A DNA stretch of 51,014 bases from an uncultured Acetobacteraceae bacterium (GTDB taxonomy: Bacteria; Pseudomonadota; Alphaproteobacteria; Acetobacterales; Acetobacteraceae). A model generated the notes under the pieces. That model saw nothing but the letters and a program-made list of their open reading frames with translations, did not search any database and was not told where the DNA came from. Of the stretch, positions 8,213 through 15,895 are shown in pieces (within the stretch, counting starts at the first letter, position 1; each line of letters starts with the position of its first letter). The translations under genes and the position numbers were made by a program. The stretch lies in NCBI GenBank assembly GCA_903895595.1, contig CAITUP010000074.1, positions 1-51,014 of the forward strand, in the 5' to 3' direction.

Positions 8213-8772
8213 GCCGGCGGGTCGGGAAGATCGACGCCTTCATAGAGTTCGCTCAGCGGGAGTTCGGTACCGATCTCCGGCAAGAAAATCGTGGCGTCGC
8301 CTTTGACCACGGCCACCGCCCAGCTCTCGCCCTGACGCGTCAACACCATCGCGCCTTGGAAATCCTGTTCCAACATCGCGTAACGCTGAATCGACGGGGT
8401 ATCGAGATACTCCTGAGACTTGACGATGCGGTCGATCCCGGCCGTACCGGGGCTGAGAACTTCGAAGACCACCACGGGGTCGTCGTAGACCAGGGTCCCG
8501 CGTGGGTGTCTGTTGCAAACGACCAGCGCGTCGGGATAGCGGATATGGCCGGCGACCCGAATTTTCATATCGCTGTTCAACACCCGGCAGGCTTTGCCGC
8601 GCAGGCGCTGGTGCAAGGCGCTGACCAGATTGACCGCGATCTGATTGTGTTCCTGCGTCCCCCCGGTCATTGCGACCGGCCCAACGCCGTCGAACTCGTA
8701 CCGCAGCTCCTGGCGGTTCTCCCACTCCAGGAATTCGTCCAAGGTCATTGGCGTGCGAAGGGATGCGCTCAT
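8209..8772 (-). CDS. Uma2 (DUF820) family putative endonuclease
   Basis: A 187-residue protein of the Uma2 family, a PD-(D/E)XK restriction-endonuclease-like fold. Visible signature: N-terminal MTLDEFLEWENRQELRYEFD, GGTQEHNQIAVNL, the metal-binding Asp in RYPDALVVC, Glu in VVFEVLSPGT, and a Lys in DRIVKSQEYL. The family is abundant in cyanobacteria and some proteobacteria; functions are mostly unproven. The gene starts 41 bases from the divergent CocE-type hydrolase and overlaps the RNA ligase gene (ATGA at 8209-8212), which suggests a functional unit. Confidence 0.85.
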   Translation of the reverse strand: MSASLRTPMTLDEFLEWENRQELRYEFDGVGPVAMTGGTQEHNQIAVNLVSALHQRLRGKACRVLNSDMKIRVAGHIRYPDALVVCNRHPRGTLVYDDPVVVFEVLSPGTAGIDRIVKSQEYLDTPSIQRYAMLEQDFQGAMVLTRQGESWAVAVVKGDATIFLPEIGTELPLSELYEGVDLPDPPA

Positions 8773-8813
8773 ACACTCCCGTTTATCACAACCGCCGTTC
8801 CGGGAGCCACAAA

Positions 8814-10619
8814 ATGTCCACCACCATCATGGTCCCCATGCGCGACGGCGTGCGGCTCGCCACCGACGTGCATCTGCCGGACGGGCCCGGCCCGTTCCCC
8901 GTCGTCATGGAGCGCACCCCCTACGGCCGCGCCGAGGCCAGCCGCAGCGAGATCACCGCCGCCAACCGCACCCCGGCCGCACGCGCCGACATCGCGGCCT
9001 ATTTCACCCGTCACGGCTACGCCGTCGTCTACCAGGACACGCGCGGCCGCTACGGGTCGGAGGGGGTGTTCGTCAAATACCTCTCCGACGGGCATGACGG
9101 GTTCGACACCGCCGCATGGCTGATCCAACAGCCCTGGTGCGACGGGCGCTTCTGCACCATGGGCCTGTCCTACGCCGCGCATACCCAGGCAGCGCTGGGA
9201 TGCCTCGATCCGCCGGGGCTGCAAGGGCAAATCCTGGATTGCGGCGGCTTCATAAACGCTTGGCGCGCCGGCATCCGCCAGAACGGCGCCTTCGAGCTGA
9301 AACAAGCCACCTGGGCCTTCAAGAACGCCGGCCTGTCGCCCGAGGCGCTCGCCGATCCCGTCATGAAAGCCGCTCTGGCATCGGAGAACATCCGCGACTG
9401 GTTCGCCCGCCTGCCCTGGAAGCCCGGCCATTCCCCGCTGCGGCATCACCCGGACTACGAGGCCTACCTCTTCGAACAATGGACCCATGGCGCCTTCGAC
9501 GCCTACTGGCAGCAGCTCGGCATTTGGACCGCCGGATTCCACGCCCGCTACAGCGCCGTGCCCATGGTCCACATGTCGTCCTGGTTCGATCCCTACCCGC
9601 TGACGGCGACCGAGAACTACATCGGCCTGAAGCAAGCCGGCAAAGGCCCGCAACGCCTGATTCTGGGGCCTTGGACGCATGGCGATCGCAGCGATTCCTG
9701 CTTCGGCGATGTGGAGTTCGGGCCGAACGCACCGCTGGATTCCTGGGCCGGCGACTGGCGCGCCTACCGGCTGCGGTTCTTCGACCATGTACTAAAGGGT
9801 GTGCCCCTGGACGAACCGCCGGTGCGCATCTTCGTCATGGGCGGCGGCTCCGGGCGGCGCAACGCCGCCGGCAAGCTGGAGCATGGCGGACGCTGGATTT
9901 CTGCCCATGACTGGCCACTGCCGGAAGCAGTGCCGACCGTGTTCCACCTGCACGGCGACGGCCGGCTGGATCGCGCCGCGCCGCCCGCCGGAGCGACGCC
10001 GCTGACGTACGACTTCGACCCGGCGCACCCAGTGCCCACCATCGGCGGCGCACTGACCAGCCTGGAACCCGTGGCCTCGGGCGGGTCCTGGGACCAAGCG
10101 GAAGGACCGGCGTTCTTCGGCTGCGAACCGCCCTATTTGCCGCTGTCCTCCCGCCCCGACGTGCTGGCGTTCCAGACCGAACCCCTGACCGAACCTGTTC
10201 AGGTCGTCGGCCCCATCGTGGCGGAGCTATGGGTCGCCACCGACGGCCCCGACACCGATTTCACCGCCAAGCTGATCGACGTTCATCCGCCCTCGGCCGA
10301 TTACCCCCGTGGCTATGCCATGATCCTGGCCGACGGGATTCAGCGGCTGCGCTATGCCGAGGACCCGTCATCGCCCCGCCTGCGCACACCGAACGAGGTC
10401 GTGAAGATCGCCGTGACCGTCGGCCCGATCGCCAATCTCTTCCTCCCAGGGCACCGGATCCGGCTGGATATCGCTTCGTCCAATTTTCCGAAATTCGACG
10501 TCAACCCCAACACCGGGGAGCCGGACGGAAGCGCCCGGCGCAAAAGGATCGCGATAAATACTGTATTCGTCGATGCCGACCGCCGCAGCCACGTGGTGCT
10601 GCCGTTAACCAGTTATTAA
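8814..10619 (+). CDS. CocE/NonD family alpha/beta hydrolase (X-Pro dipeptidyl-peptidase-like)
   Basis: A 601-residue hydrolase: N-terminal alpha/beta domain (RDGVRLATDVHLPDG, then RTPYGR, QDTRGRYGSEG) with nucleophile Ser119 in GLSYAAH, and a C-terminal jelly-roll (about residues 400-600) ending in a family-typical IRLDIASSNFPKFDVNPNTG. Members act on acyl or peptide bonds (cocaine esterase, X-Pro peptidase, acylases). ATG 8814 is used, with CGGGAG upstream; the frame is open to 8670 but that region overlaps the divergent gene. No signal peptide, so it is probably cytoplasmic. The true substrate cannot be predicted. Confidence 0.9.
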   Translation: MSTTIMVPMRDGVRLATDVHLPDGPGPFPVVMERTPYGRAEASRSEITAANRTPAARADIAAYFTRHGYAVVYQDTRGRYGSEGVFVKYLSDGHDGFDTAAWLIQQPWCDGRFCTMGLSYAAHTQAALGCLDPPGLQGQILDCGGFINAWRAGIRQNGAFELKQATWAFKNAGLSPEALADPVMKAALASENIRDWFARLPWKPGHSPLRHHPDYEAYLFEQWTHGAFDAYWQQLGIWTAGFHARYSAVPMVHMSSWFDPYPLTATENYIGLKQAGKGPQRLILGPWTHGDRSDSCFGDVEFGPNAPLDSWAGDWRAYRLRFFDHVLKGVPLDEPPVRIFVMGGGSGRRNAAGKLEHGGRWISAHDWPLPEAVPTVFHLHGDGRLDRAAPPAGATPLTYDFDPAHPVPTIGGALTSLEPVASGGSWDQAEGPAFFGCEPPYLPLSSRPDVLAFQTEPLTEPVQVVGPIVAELWVATDGPDTDFTAKLIDVHPPSADYPRGYAMILADGIQRLRYAEDPSSPRLRTPNEVVKIAVTVGPIANLFLPGHRIRLDIASSNFPKFDVNPNTGEPDGSARRKRIAINTVFVDADRRSHVVLPLTSY

Positions 10620-10681
10620 GGAAAAACGACTCTCACTCGGGCGCCCGGTTCTGGTATCGTCCTGCCGCTGGAGAATGCAGG

Positions 10682-11854
10682 ATGACACACAATCCAACCC
10701 GTCTGGGCCGCTACGAGAACACCATCGTCGGTGAACACACGATGCGTGCCTACATGCCGCCAAGTCTACCGCCCGATCCGCCGATCGCGCTCGCCGGCCT
10801 GCATGCGATCCTCGCCAAAGCCGATCAGGCGCTCGGCCGTCTCGACGGCTTCACGGTCGCGCTGCCCGAACCGCCGCCCTTCCGGTCCATGTATGTGAGG
10901 AAGGAGGCATTGCTGTCGTCGCGCATAGACGGCGCGCAATCGTCCCTGGCCGATCTGCTGCTGTTCGAGACAGATATTCCGTTGGGCACGCCAACCGATC
11001 ACGTCACCGCGGTATCCGGCTGCGTCGCTGCCATCGAGTTCGGCATGCGCCGCTTGCGGGAAGGGGAAGCACTGTCGGCGCAACTGCTGAAGGACGTCCA
11101 CGCCGTGCTGATCGGCAAAGGGCCCGGCCAGGACAAAGGCCCAGGCGAATTCAGGCGGTGCGCGGTCTGGATCGGCGGCACGCGCGCCGGCCACGGACGC
11201 TTCGTGCCGCCACCGCCGCATCTGGTGGGGCCGGCGGTCGAGGAACTGATCGAGTTCATCCACACCGATCACCCCGACCTGCCGATCCTCGTCAAAGCGG
11301 CACTTGTGCAGGCGCAGTTCGAAAACATCCAGCCCTTCCTCGTCGGGAACGGGCGGCTCGGCAGGATGCTGATCTCCTTCCTGCTGTGCGAGCAAGGCGT
11401 GCTGCGCGAGCCGATGCTGTTCTCCAGCCTCTATCTGAAGCAGAATCGCCAGCGCTACTACGAGTTGTTGCAAACAGTGCGTGAATTCGGCGCTTGGGAG
11501 GATTGGCTCGCGTTCTTCCTGCGCGGCATCGTCGAGACCGCGGATCTGGCCATCGCGGGCGGGTGCGAGATTCAGCGGCTGTTCCGGCGCGACCATGACA
11601 AGATCGCGGCCGTGGGCTGGACGCTGGCGAACGCGCTGCCGGTGCATGCGCTGCTGCAACGGCGGGGGTTGATCGCGATCCCCGGCGCGGCGCGGGAACT
11701 CGGGCTGTCGCAACCGACGGTCGCCAGCATGCTGGTGCGTTTGGCACAGCTGGGCATCGCGAAGGAAACCACCGGCCGGCGGCGCGACCGGATTTATGCG
11801 TACGATGCATATTTGAATATTCTGAACGATGGAACGGAGGCGGCCGCGGCTTGA
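10682..11854 (+). CDS. Fic-domain protein with altered catalytic motif, C-terminal winged helix
   Basis: A 390-residue protein with the usual layout: N-terminal helix and inhibitory segment, Fic core, and winged helix-turn-helix (about residues 320-380, ELGLSQPTVASMLVRLAQLGI). The Fic core is normally HPFxDGNGRxxR; here it reads IQPFLVGNGRLGR, with Gln217 for the catalytic His and Val221 for the acidic Mg-binding residue. The inhibitory motif, normally SxxIEG, reads SSRIDG with Asp83. So the protein retains the fold but is predicted not to transfer AMP. Start ATG 10682, preceded by GGAGAATGCAGG. It follows the CocE gene by 62 bases. It could act as a regulator or a decaying gene. Confidence 0.88.
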   Translation: MTHNPTRLGRYENTIVGEHTMRAYMPPSLPPDPPIALAGLHAILAKADQALGRLDGFTVALPEPPPFRSMYVRKEALLSSRIDGAQSSLADLLLFETDIPLGTPTDHVTAVSGCVAAIEFGMRRLREGEALSAQLLKDVHAVLIGKGPGQDKGPGEFRRCAVWIGGTRAGHGRFVPPPPHLVGPAVEELIEFIHTDHPDLPILVKAALVQAQFENIQPFLVGNGRLGRMLISFLLCEQGVLREPMLFSSLYLKQNRQRYYELLQTVREFGAWEDWLAFFLRGIVETADLAIAGGCEIQRLFRRDHDKIAAVGWTLANALPVHALLQRRGLIAIPGAARELGLSQPTVASMLVRLAQLGIAKETTGRRRDRIYAYDAYLNILNDGTEAAAA

Positions 11855-11933
11855 GGGCGGAGTGACAGCGTGCGCCGATTTACCGACTGTCATACCAGCG
11901 GACCTAACCATTCACACATCGGTGCGTGGTAAA

Positions 11934-12018
11934 TCGTCATGCCGACGCAGGTCGGCATCCACGACTTGCTGGCCGCTACCAAGAAAGTCGTGGATGCTGA
12001 CCTTCGTCAGCATGACGA
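11934..12018. repeat. Long imperfect palindrome (dispersed-repeat-like)
   Basis: TCGTCATGCCGAC...GTCGGCATCCACGACTT on the left is mirrored by AAGTCGTGGATGCTGAC...GTCAGCATGACGA on the right, giving an almost complete 35-bp stem with inner mini-hairpins. This looks like a REP/MITE-type unit; only this copy is in the window. Confidence 0.75.
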
Positions 12019-12132
12019 TGTGGCGAATTCCGGTACGTCAATGGTTGGTTCGGTTGGTATCAGATCGTCATCGGTGAGCATGACATCGCGAACCCGAATG
12101 TCGGCGCCGTCAGCCAGTACCGAGGAACTCAT
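12007..12132 (-). pseudogene. Possible N-terminal remnant of a DUF2442-like gene
   Basis: A 41-codon frame from ATG 12132 begins MSSSVLADGADIRVRDVMLT and continues DDDLIP. The alternation of Val/Ile with a TDD-Leu pattern resembles the N-terminus of DUF2442 proteins, small partners of DUF4160. It breaks off inside the palindrome at 11934-12018, as expected if the repeat inserted in it or the rest was deleted. The resemblance is weak and short; a chance ORF is possible. Confidence 0.25.
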
Positions 12133-12225
12133 GCCGCGCCGCCCGCAGTGCGGATCGAAGCGCGCGGACCAAGCGTAGAATGACGCCTCATTCTTAGGCC
12201 GGATAGCAGGTATTGCTGGCCAACC

Positions 12226-12325
12226 AGGGGGATCGCATATGGCGGATTTCCGACACTTTCCGTCATGGTCGGGTCAGGCCCGACCATGACGAGCGGGGAC
12301 GCCAAAGGTCATATGCGATAGCCCT
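12226..12325. repeat. MITE-like palindromic element, copy A
   Basis: A 100-bp unit with terminal inverted repeats: AGGGGGATCGCATATG at the left and the complement of AGGGCTATCGCATATG at the right. Its centre is a 13-bp perfect stem CGTCATGGTCGGG / CCCGACCATGACG with loop TCAGG (12261-12291). The reverse complement matches the outer parts of the 186-bp element at 35780-35965. Confidence 0.85.
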
Positions 12326-12469
12326 GACCAGACCTTGGTCTGATGGTCCGCCTTTGTCCAAGCGAACATGAGACGGCTCGTTTGGTTCGTGGCTCCAGAA
12401 ATACACCCGATCGCCTAGGGTACGAAGGATGGTCGGCACATCGGTCACCCCCCTTCTGTCGTTATCGGC

Positions 12470-14557
12470 TCACTCCGCCGCCAACCGCATCTCCCCCATT
12501 TCCGCCCGTATCCATACCGCCGTATCGTGGAACACCGCCCCTCCGAACGGCGGCCCGGGATCGTCGCTCGTCAGCGCATTGATCCCAATCCCGCCTTCGA
12601 AACATTCGCTCGGCCACACGCTTTCCGCGACCAGCACGCCGGGCTGACTACCCGTCAGAACGCGGGCATGGAGAATCACCTCGCCACGCGCGTTGCCGAG
12701 GCGGACCTTGTCGCCGTCTTCGATCCCCAACCGGGCGGCGTCCTCGGGGTGGACCATCACGGTCGGGCGTCCCTCGCGTTTCCGCCCCGTGGGCATTTCC
12801 GTGAAGCTGGTGTTCAGGAACGAACGAGCCGGAGACGTCATCAGGCGGAACGGCCGGTCCGGGGCGGCATCGTCGATGATCGGGGCATGATCCGGCAGCC
12901 GCGGCATCGCGCCGTGATTGTCGCCCAGCGCCGCCCAATCGGGGGAGAAATGGAAGCGTTTGTCCCTGGTCGGGAAGCCATTCAGGAAATGCGAGTCCTC
13001 GTACGACGGCATCACATCCACCCAGCGGTCCCGCAGCACCGTCGCCGCGTCCGGCTTGCCGGAGGCTTTCAGCGTGGCGTCGACGATCTCCATCGCCGTC
13101 ATCTCGAACCCGCGATGCTTGGCGCCCAATCGCAACGCCAGCGCCTGGATGGTTTCGTGGTTCGATCGGCATTCGCCCGGCGGCTCGATCAGTTTCGGGC
13201 CGATCTGAATGTGGCTGTGACCGCCGGCTTGATAGAGGTCGTCGTGCTCCATGAACATCGTAGCCGGCAGCACGATGTCGGACCATTTGGCTGTTGTCGT
13301 CATGAACTGCTCATGCGTGACGACGAACAGATCGTCGCGCGCGAAGCCGCGGCGGACGCGGTTGCTGTCGGGGCAAACATCCAGCGGGTTGCAGTTCTGG
13401 ATCAGCATCGCATGCACCTGCGGACCGTCCTTCAGTTCCGAACGGTCGCCCGTCAGGACGCTGCCGGCGCGGCTCATGTCCAGTGCTCGGATGGACGGAT
13501 CGGCGGCGTCCAGACCCTCGATGAGCGACTTATTCCAGCCGTACATGCCGCGATTGGACCAGAGCGCGCCGCCGCCCTCATGCAGCCAAGCGCCGGTGAC
13601 GGCGGGCAGGCAGGACACAGCATGCATGTTCGCCGCCCCATTACGCCCGCGGGCGAACCCGTAGCCCAGACGGAGGAAACTGCGCTGAGTGGAACAATAC
13701 AGCCGAGCGAAGTCTTCGATAACATCGACAGACAGGCCGGTGATGGCGGAGGCCCAGGCGGGACCGCGCGTGGCGACGTGTGCTTCCAGCGCCTCCGGTA
13801 CATCGGTGTAGCGCGCCATGTAGGTTCGGTCGGCGTAGCCGTCGCGGAAGGCGATGTGCATGACGGCGCAGGCCAGCGCCCCGTCGGTGCCCGGCTTCGG
13901 CGCCAGATGGATATCGGCCACGGCGGCGGTGGGGGAGCGATACGGATCGACCACCACGACCTTGGCGCCGCGTTCCTTTCGCGCTCGTGTGACGTGGGTC
14001 ATGACGTTAACCTGGGTGGAGACGGGATTGCCGCCCCAGATCACGATCAGGTCGGATTTCGCCATCTCCCGCGGGTCCAGCCCCCGGCTCTGCCCGGCTC
14101 CGGCGATCCAGCCGAGTTCCGGCAACGTCGTGCAGATCGTCATTTTCTGGCGGGAGTAGCGCATGACATTGCGCAGGCGATTGATTCCGTCCCGCTGCAC
14201 CAGCCCCATGGTTCCCGCGAAGAAGAATGGCCAAACCGCTGTGGACCCGTGTTCCTGGGTCACAGCCGCGAAGCGTTCGGCCACACGGTCCAATGCCTCA
14301 TCCCAGCCGATGCGGCGGAACTGGCCGGAGCCTTTGGGGCCGGTCCGCAGCAGCGGGTGCATCAGCCGGTCCGGGTGATGCACCCGTTCGGCGTAACGCG
14401 CGACTTTGGCGCAGATGACTCCGGCCGTGTAGCTGTTGTCGCTGGCGCCCCGGACGGTGCCGATGCGGTTGTTGCCGAGGACTTCCACTTCCAACGCGCA
14501 GGTGGAGGGGCAGTCGTGCGGGCAGACGGAGGAACGGAAGGTACGAGCGTTTGTCAT
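12470..14557 (-). CDS. Molybdopterin-dependent oxidoreductase (Mo-bisMGD, 4Fe-4S)
   Basis: A 695-residue member of the DMSO-reductase/formate-dehydrogenase-like family. An N-terminal [4Fe-4S] site is formed by Cys12, Cys16, Cys20 and Cys49 (CPHDCPSTC ... VICAK). The molybdopterin domains follow: LIVIWGGNPVSTQ, then the QVHAMLIQNCNPLDV and VTHEQFMTTTAKWSDIVLPATMFMEHDDL blocks, and the C-terminal dinucleotide-binding barrel (VMVHPEDAARLGIEDGDKVRL). No Tat signal, so cytoplasmic. No partner subunit or maturation gene is adjacent. It belongs to the group annotated as anaerobic or assimilatory dehydrogenases; the substrate is unknown. Confidence 0.88.
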   Translation of the reverse strand: MTNARTFRSSVCPHDCPSTCALEVEVLGNNRIGTVRGASDNSYTAGVICAKVARYAERVHHPDRLMHPLLRTGPKGSGQFRRIGWDEALDRVAERFAAVTQEHGSTAVWPFFFAGTMGLVQRDGINRLRNVMRYSRQKMTICTTLPELGWIAGAGQSRGLDPREMAKSDLIVIWGGNPVSTQVNVMTHVTRARKERGAKVVVVDPYRSPTAAVADIHLAPKPGTDGALACAVMHIAFRDGYADRTYMARYTDVPEALEAHVATRGPAWASAITGLSVDVIEDFARLYCSTQRSFLRLGYGFARGRNGAANMHAVSCLPAVTGAWLHEGGGALWSNRGMYGWNKSLIEGLDAADPSIRALDMSRAGSVLTGDRSELKDGPQVHAMLIQNCNPLDVCPDSNRVRRGFARDDLFVVTHEQFMTTTAKWSDIVLPATMFMEHDDLYQAGGHSHIQIGPKLIEPPGECRSNHETIQALALRLGAKHRGFEMTAMEIVDATLKASGKPDAATVLRDRWVDVMPSYEDSHFLNGFPTRDKRFHFSPDWAALGDNHGAMPRLPDHAPIIDDAAPDRPFRLMTSPARSFLNTSFTEMPTGRKREGRPTVMVHPEDAARLGIEDGDKVRLGNARGEVILHARVLTGSQPGVLVAESVWPSECFEGGIGINALTSDDPGPPFGGAVFHDTAVWIRAEMGEMRLAAE

Positions 14558-14611
14558 GCGGGGAGCGTATCGCGGCTGGGGCGCGGCGGTCTACTGTGGC
14601 CATTGGCGTTT

Positions 14612-14624
14612 TACGAAATTCGTA
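14612..14624. promoter_or_regulatory. Palindromic operator candidate before antitoxin gene
   Basis: TACGAA-A-TTCGTA is a 6-bp-arm palindrome overlapping a -10-like TATTAT (14623-14628), 38 bases before the antitoxin start. AbrB/SpoVT-type antitoxins usually autorepress by binding such a palindrome. No convincing -35 box at standard spacing. Confidence 0.4.
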
Positions 14625-14661
14625 TTATCGTAGGGATGAAAATTCACCAGGAGAGTTGTCG

Positions 14662-14895
14662 ATGACCCTCGTCAGGCTCCGACGGGCCGCGCAGATCACG
14701 CTGCCGCAGGAGATTAGGGACGCCGTCCGGTTGAAGGAGGGCGATTATCTGGAGGCCGCGGTGACGGAGTCCGGCGCCATCATGCTGCAACCGGTGAAAA
14801 TCGCGCAGCGGGAGCCGACCCCGGCGCAGGAAGCGGACATCTTGAACGTCGTGAACACCGAGCGCCGGGCTTATGCCGCCGAACGCCGTCGTTGA
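14662..14895 (+). CDS. AbrB/MazE-fold antitoxin (VapB-type)
   Basis: A 77-residue protein with the swapped-hairpin DNA-binding fold in its first 45 residues (VRLRRAAQITLPQEIRDAVRLKEGDYLEA) and a charged C-terminal tail that would wrap the toxin. ATG 14662 follows CAGGAGAG by seven bases. It overlaps the start of a PIN-domain reading frame by 23 bases, the standard order for a VapBC-like pair, but the toxin is truncated, leaving an orphan antitoxin. It should bind its own promoter; see the palindrome upstream. Confidence 0.85.
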   Translation: MTLVRLRRAAQITLPQEIRDAVRLKEGDYLEAAVTESGAIMLQPVKIAQREPTPAQEADILNVVNTERRAYAAERRR

Positions 14896-14995
14896 TGCGT
14901 CGGTGCTGGTCAGCGCGTTCTTGTTTCCGGGGAACGTGCCGGCGCGGGATTTTCTGGATGCGCTTACGGGAGGCTCGGGGGCCGAACGCCCATAG
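14873..14995 (+). pseudogene. Truncated PIN-domain toxin (VapC-like)
   Basis: Forty codons from ATG 14873: the first 30 residues, with VVDASVLVSAFLFPGNVP, match the start of a PIN ribonuclease domain including its first metal-binding Asp (Asp8). The remaining ~100 residues with the other acidic residues are missing; after LDALTGGSG the frame ends at TAG 14993, 8 bases before the hisG stop. The toxin cannot be active. Too short for most ORF callers. Confidence 0.75.
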
Positions 14996-15002
14996 CCGCC
15001 CG

Positions 15003-15698
15003 TCAGCCCTGGGTCAGAGCGTCCCGAAACCGAGCGATCCAGGCGCCGACTGCCTCGGGCTGGGTTTTCAAGGCGGTGCGGTTGACGATCAGGCGGCTGG
15101 AGATGTCCGCGATCTTCGCCGTCTCCACCAGATTATTGGCGCGCAGCGTGGAACCGGTGTCCACCAGATCGACGATCAACCGACAAATACCGAGCCCGGG
15201 CGCGAGTTCCATCGCGCCGCTCAGGTTCACCACGTCGGCGTGGATGCCCTGGCTGGCGTAGTACTTGCGGGCGATATTCGGGTATTTGGTCGCCACCCGC
15301 ACGCGGGACCAGCGGGACGGATCGTCGGTACCGGCGGTCTCGGCCGGTTCCGCGACCGCGATGCGGCATTTGGCGATACCGAGGTCGAGGGGGGCGTAAA
15401 CCTCGGGGTAGTCGAACTCCATCAGCACGTCGGAACCGCAGATGCCGATTTGCGCCGCGCCGAACGCCACGAAGGTCGCCACGTCGAACGCCCGCACCCG
15501 GATGACGTCGAGGCCGGGGTGGTTGGTCGGGAAGCGCATATGCCGCGTGTTTTCGTCGATGTAGTCCGGCGACGGCTCGATCCCGGCGCGCGCGAGGATG
15601 CGGCCGCATTCCTTAAGGATGCGGCCTTTGGGCAGCGCCATAATCAGCGGCGCGGTCGCCTCGGGTTCCAGGGCGGCGGCGGTGTAGGGGGCGGTCAT
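15003..15698 (-). CDS. hisG: ATP phosphoribosyltransferase catalytic subunit, short form
   Basis: A 231-residue enzyme for the first step of histidine synthesis, ATP + PRPP to phosphoribosyl-ATP. The PRPP-binding signature DLVDTGSTLRANN is at residues 177-189, ALPKGRI at 21-27 and GICGSDVLMEFD at 86-96. The length shows the short form, which lacks the C-terminal regulatory domain and needs HisZ; no hisZ gene is in the window. ATG 15698 chosen; the first 17 residues extend beyond the conserved core. Its 3' end abuts the truncated toxin gene. Confidence 0.95.
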   Translation of the reverse strand: MTAPYTAAALEPEATAPLIMALPKGRILKECGRILARAGIEPSPDYIDENTRHMRFPTNHPGLDVIRVRAFDVATFVAFGAAQIGICGSDVLMEFDYPEVYAPLDLGIAKCRIAVAEPAETAGTDDPSRWSRVRVATKYPNIARKYYASQGIHADVVNLSGAMELAPGLGICRLIVDLVDTGSTLRANNLVETAKIADISSRLIVNRTALKTQPEAVGAWIARFRDALTQG

Positions 15699-15836
15699 GC
15701 GGTGTTACTCGGTGTCGGTTGCGCGCGGTCTACACCAGGGTGGATAGTCGTGGGTAGGGGGGCGGTTTAAGACCGGTGCTGGCGGTACGATTACGGCGTC
15801 CCGCAACCGGCATTCGATCCGGCCCATCGATAGACC

Positions 15837-15860
15837 CCCTGGTTCCCGGGGGAACCAGGG
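15837..15860 (-). terminator. Hairpin between CoA-transferase gene and hisG
   Basis: CCCTGGTTCCC and GGGAACCAGGG pair perfectly (11 bp, 2-base loop), 35 bases after the stop of the CoA-transferase gene. No T-tract follows, so intrinsic termination is only likely. The rest of the gap 15699-15895 holds nothing recognised. Confidence 0.45.
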
Positions 15861-15895
15861 TGGCGCTCGAGGATGAAGCGGTTTCGCCCGGGGGG

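Larger units (their letters stand above)
11855..12469. other. Repeat-rich intergenic region
   Basis: No intact gene is supported in this 615-base gap. It contains two unrelated palindromic repeats (11934-12018 and 12226-12325) and a possible truncated ORF between them (12007-12132, minus). The stretch 12326-12469 shows nothing recognisable. Several short open frames here follow the repeats and are not convincing. Confidence 0.7.

Noticed and set aside
12527-14665. 712-codon plus-strand ORF
   Set aside because: Long only because high GC removes stops opposite the molybdopterin oxidoreductase gene; no family features.
15003-15698. Expected hisZ partner of the short HisG
   Set aside because: No HisRS-like reading frame is found on either side; it must be elsewhere.
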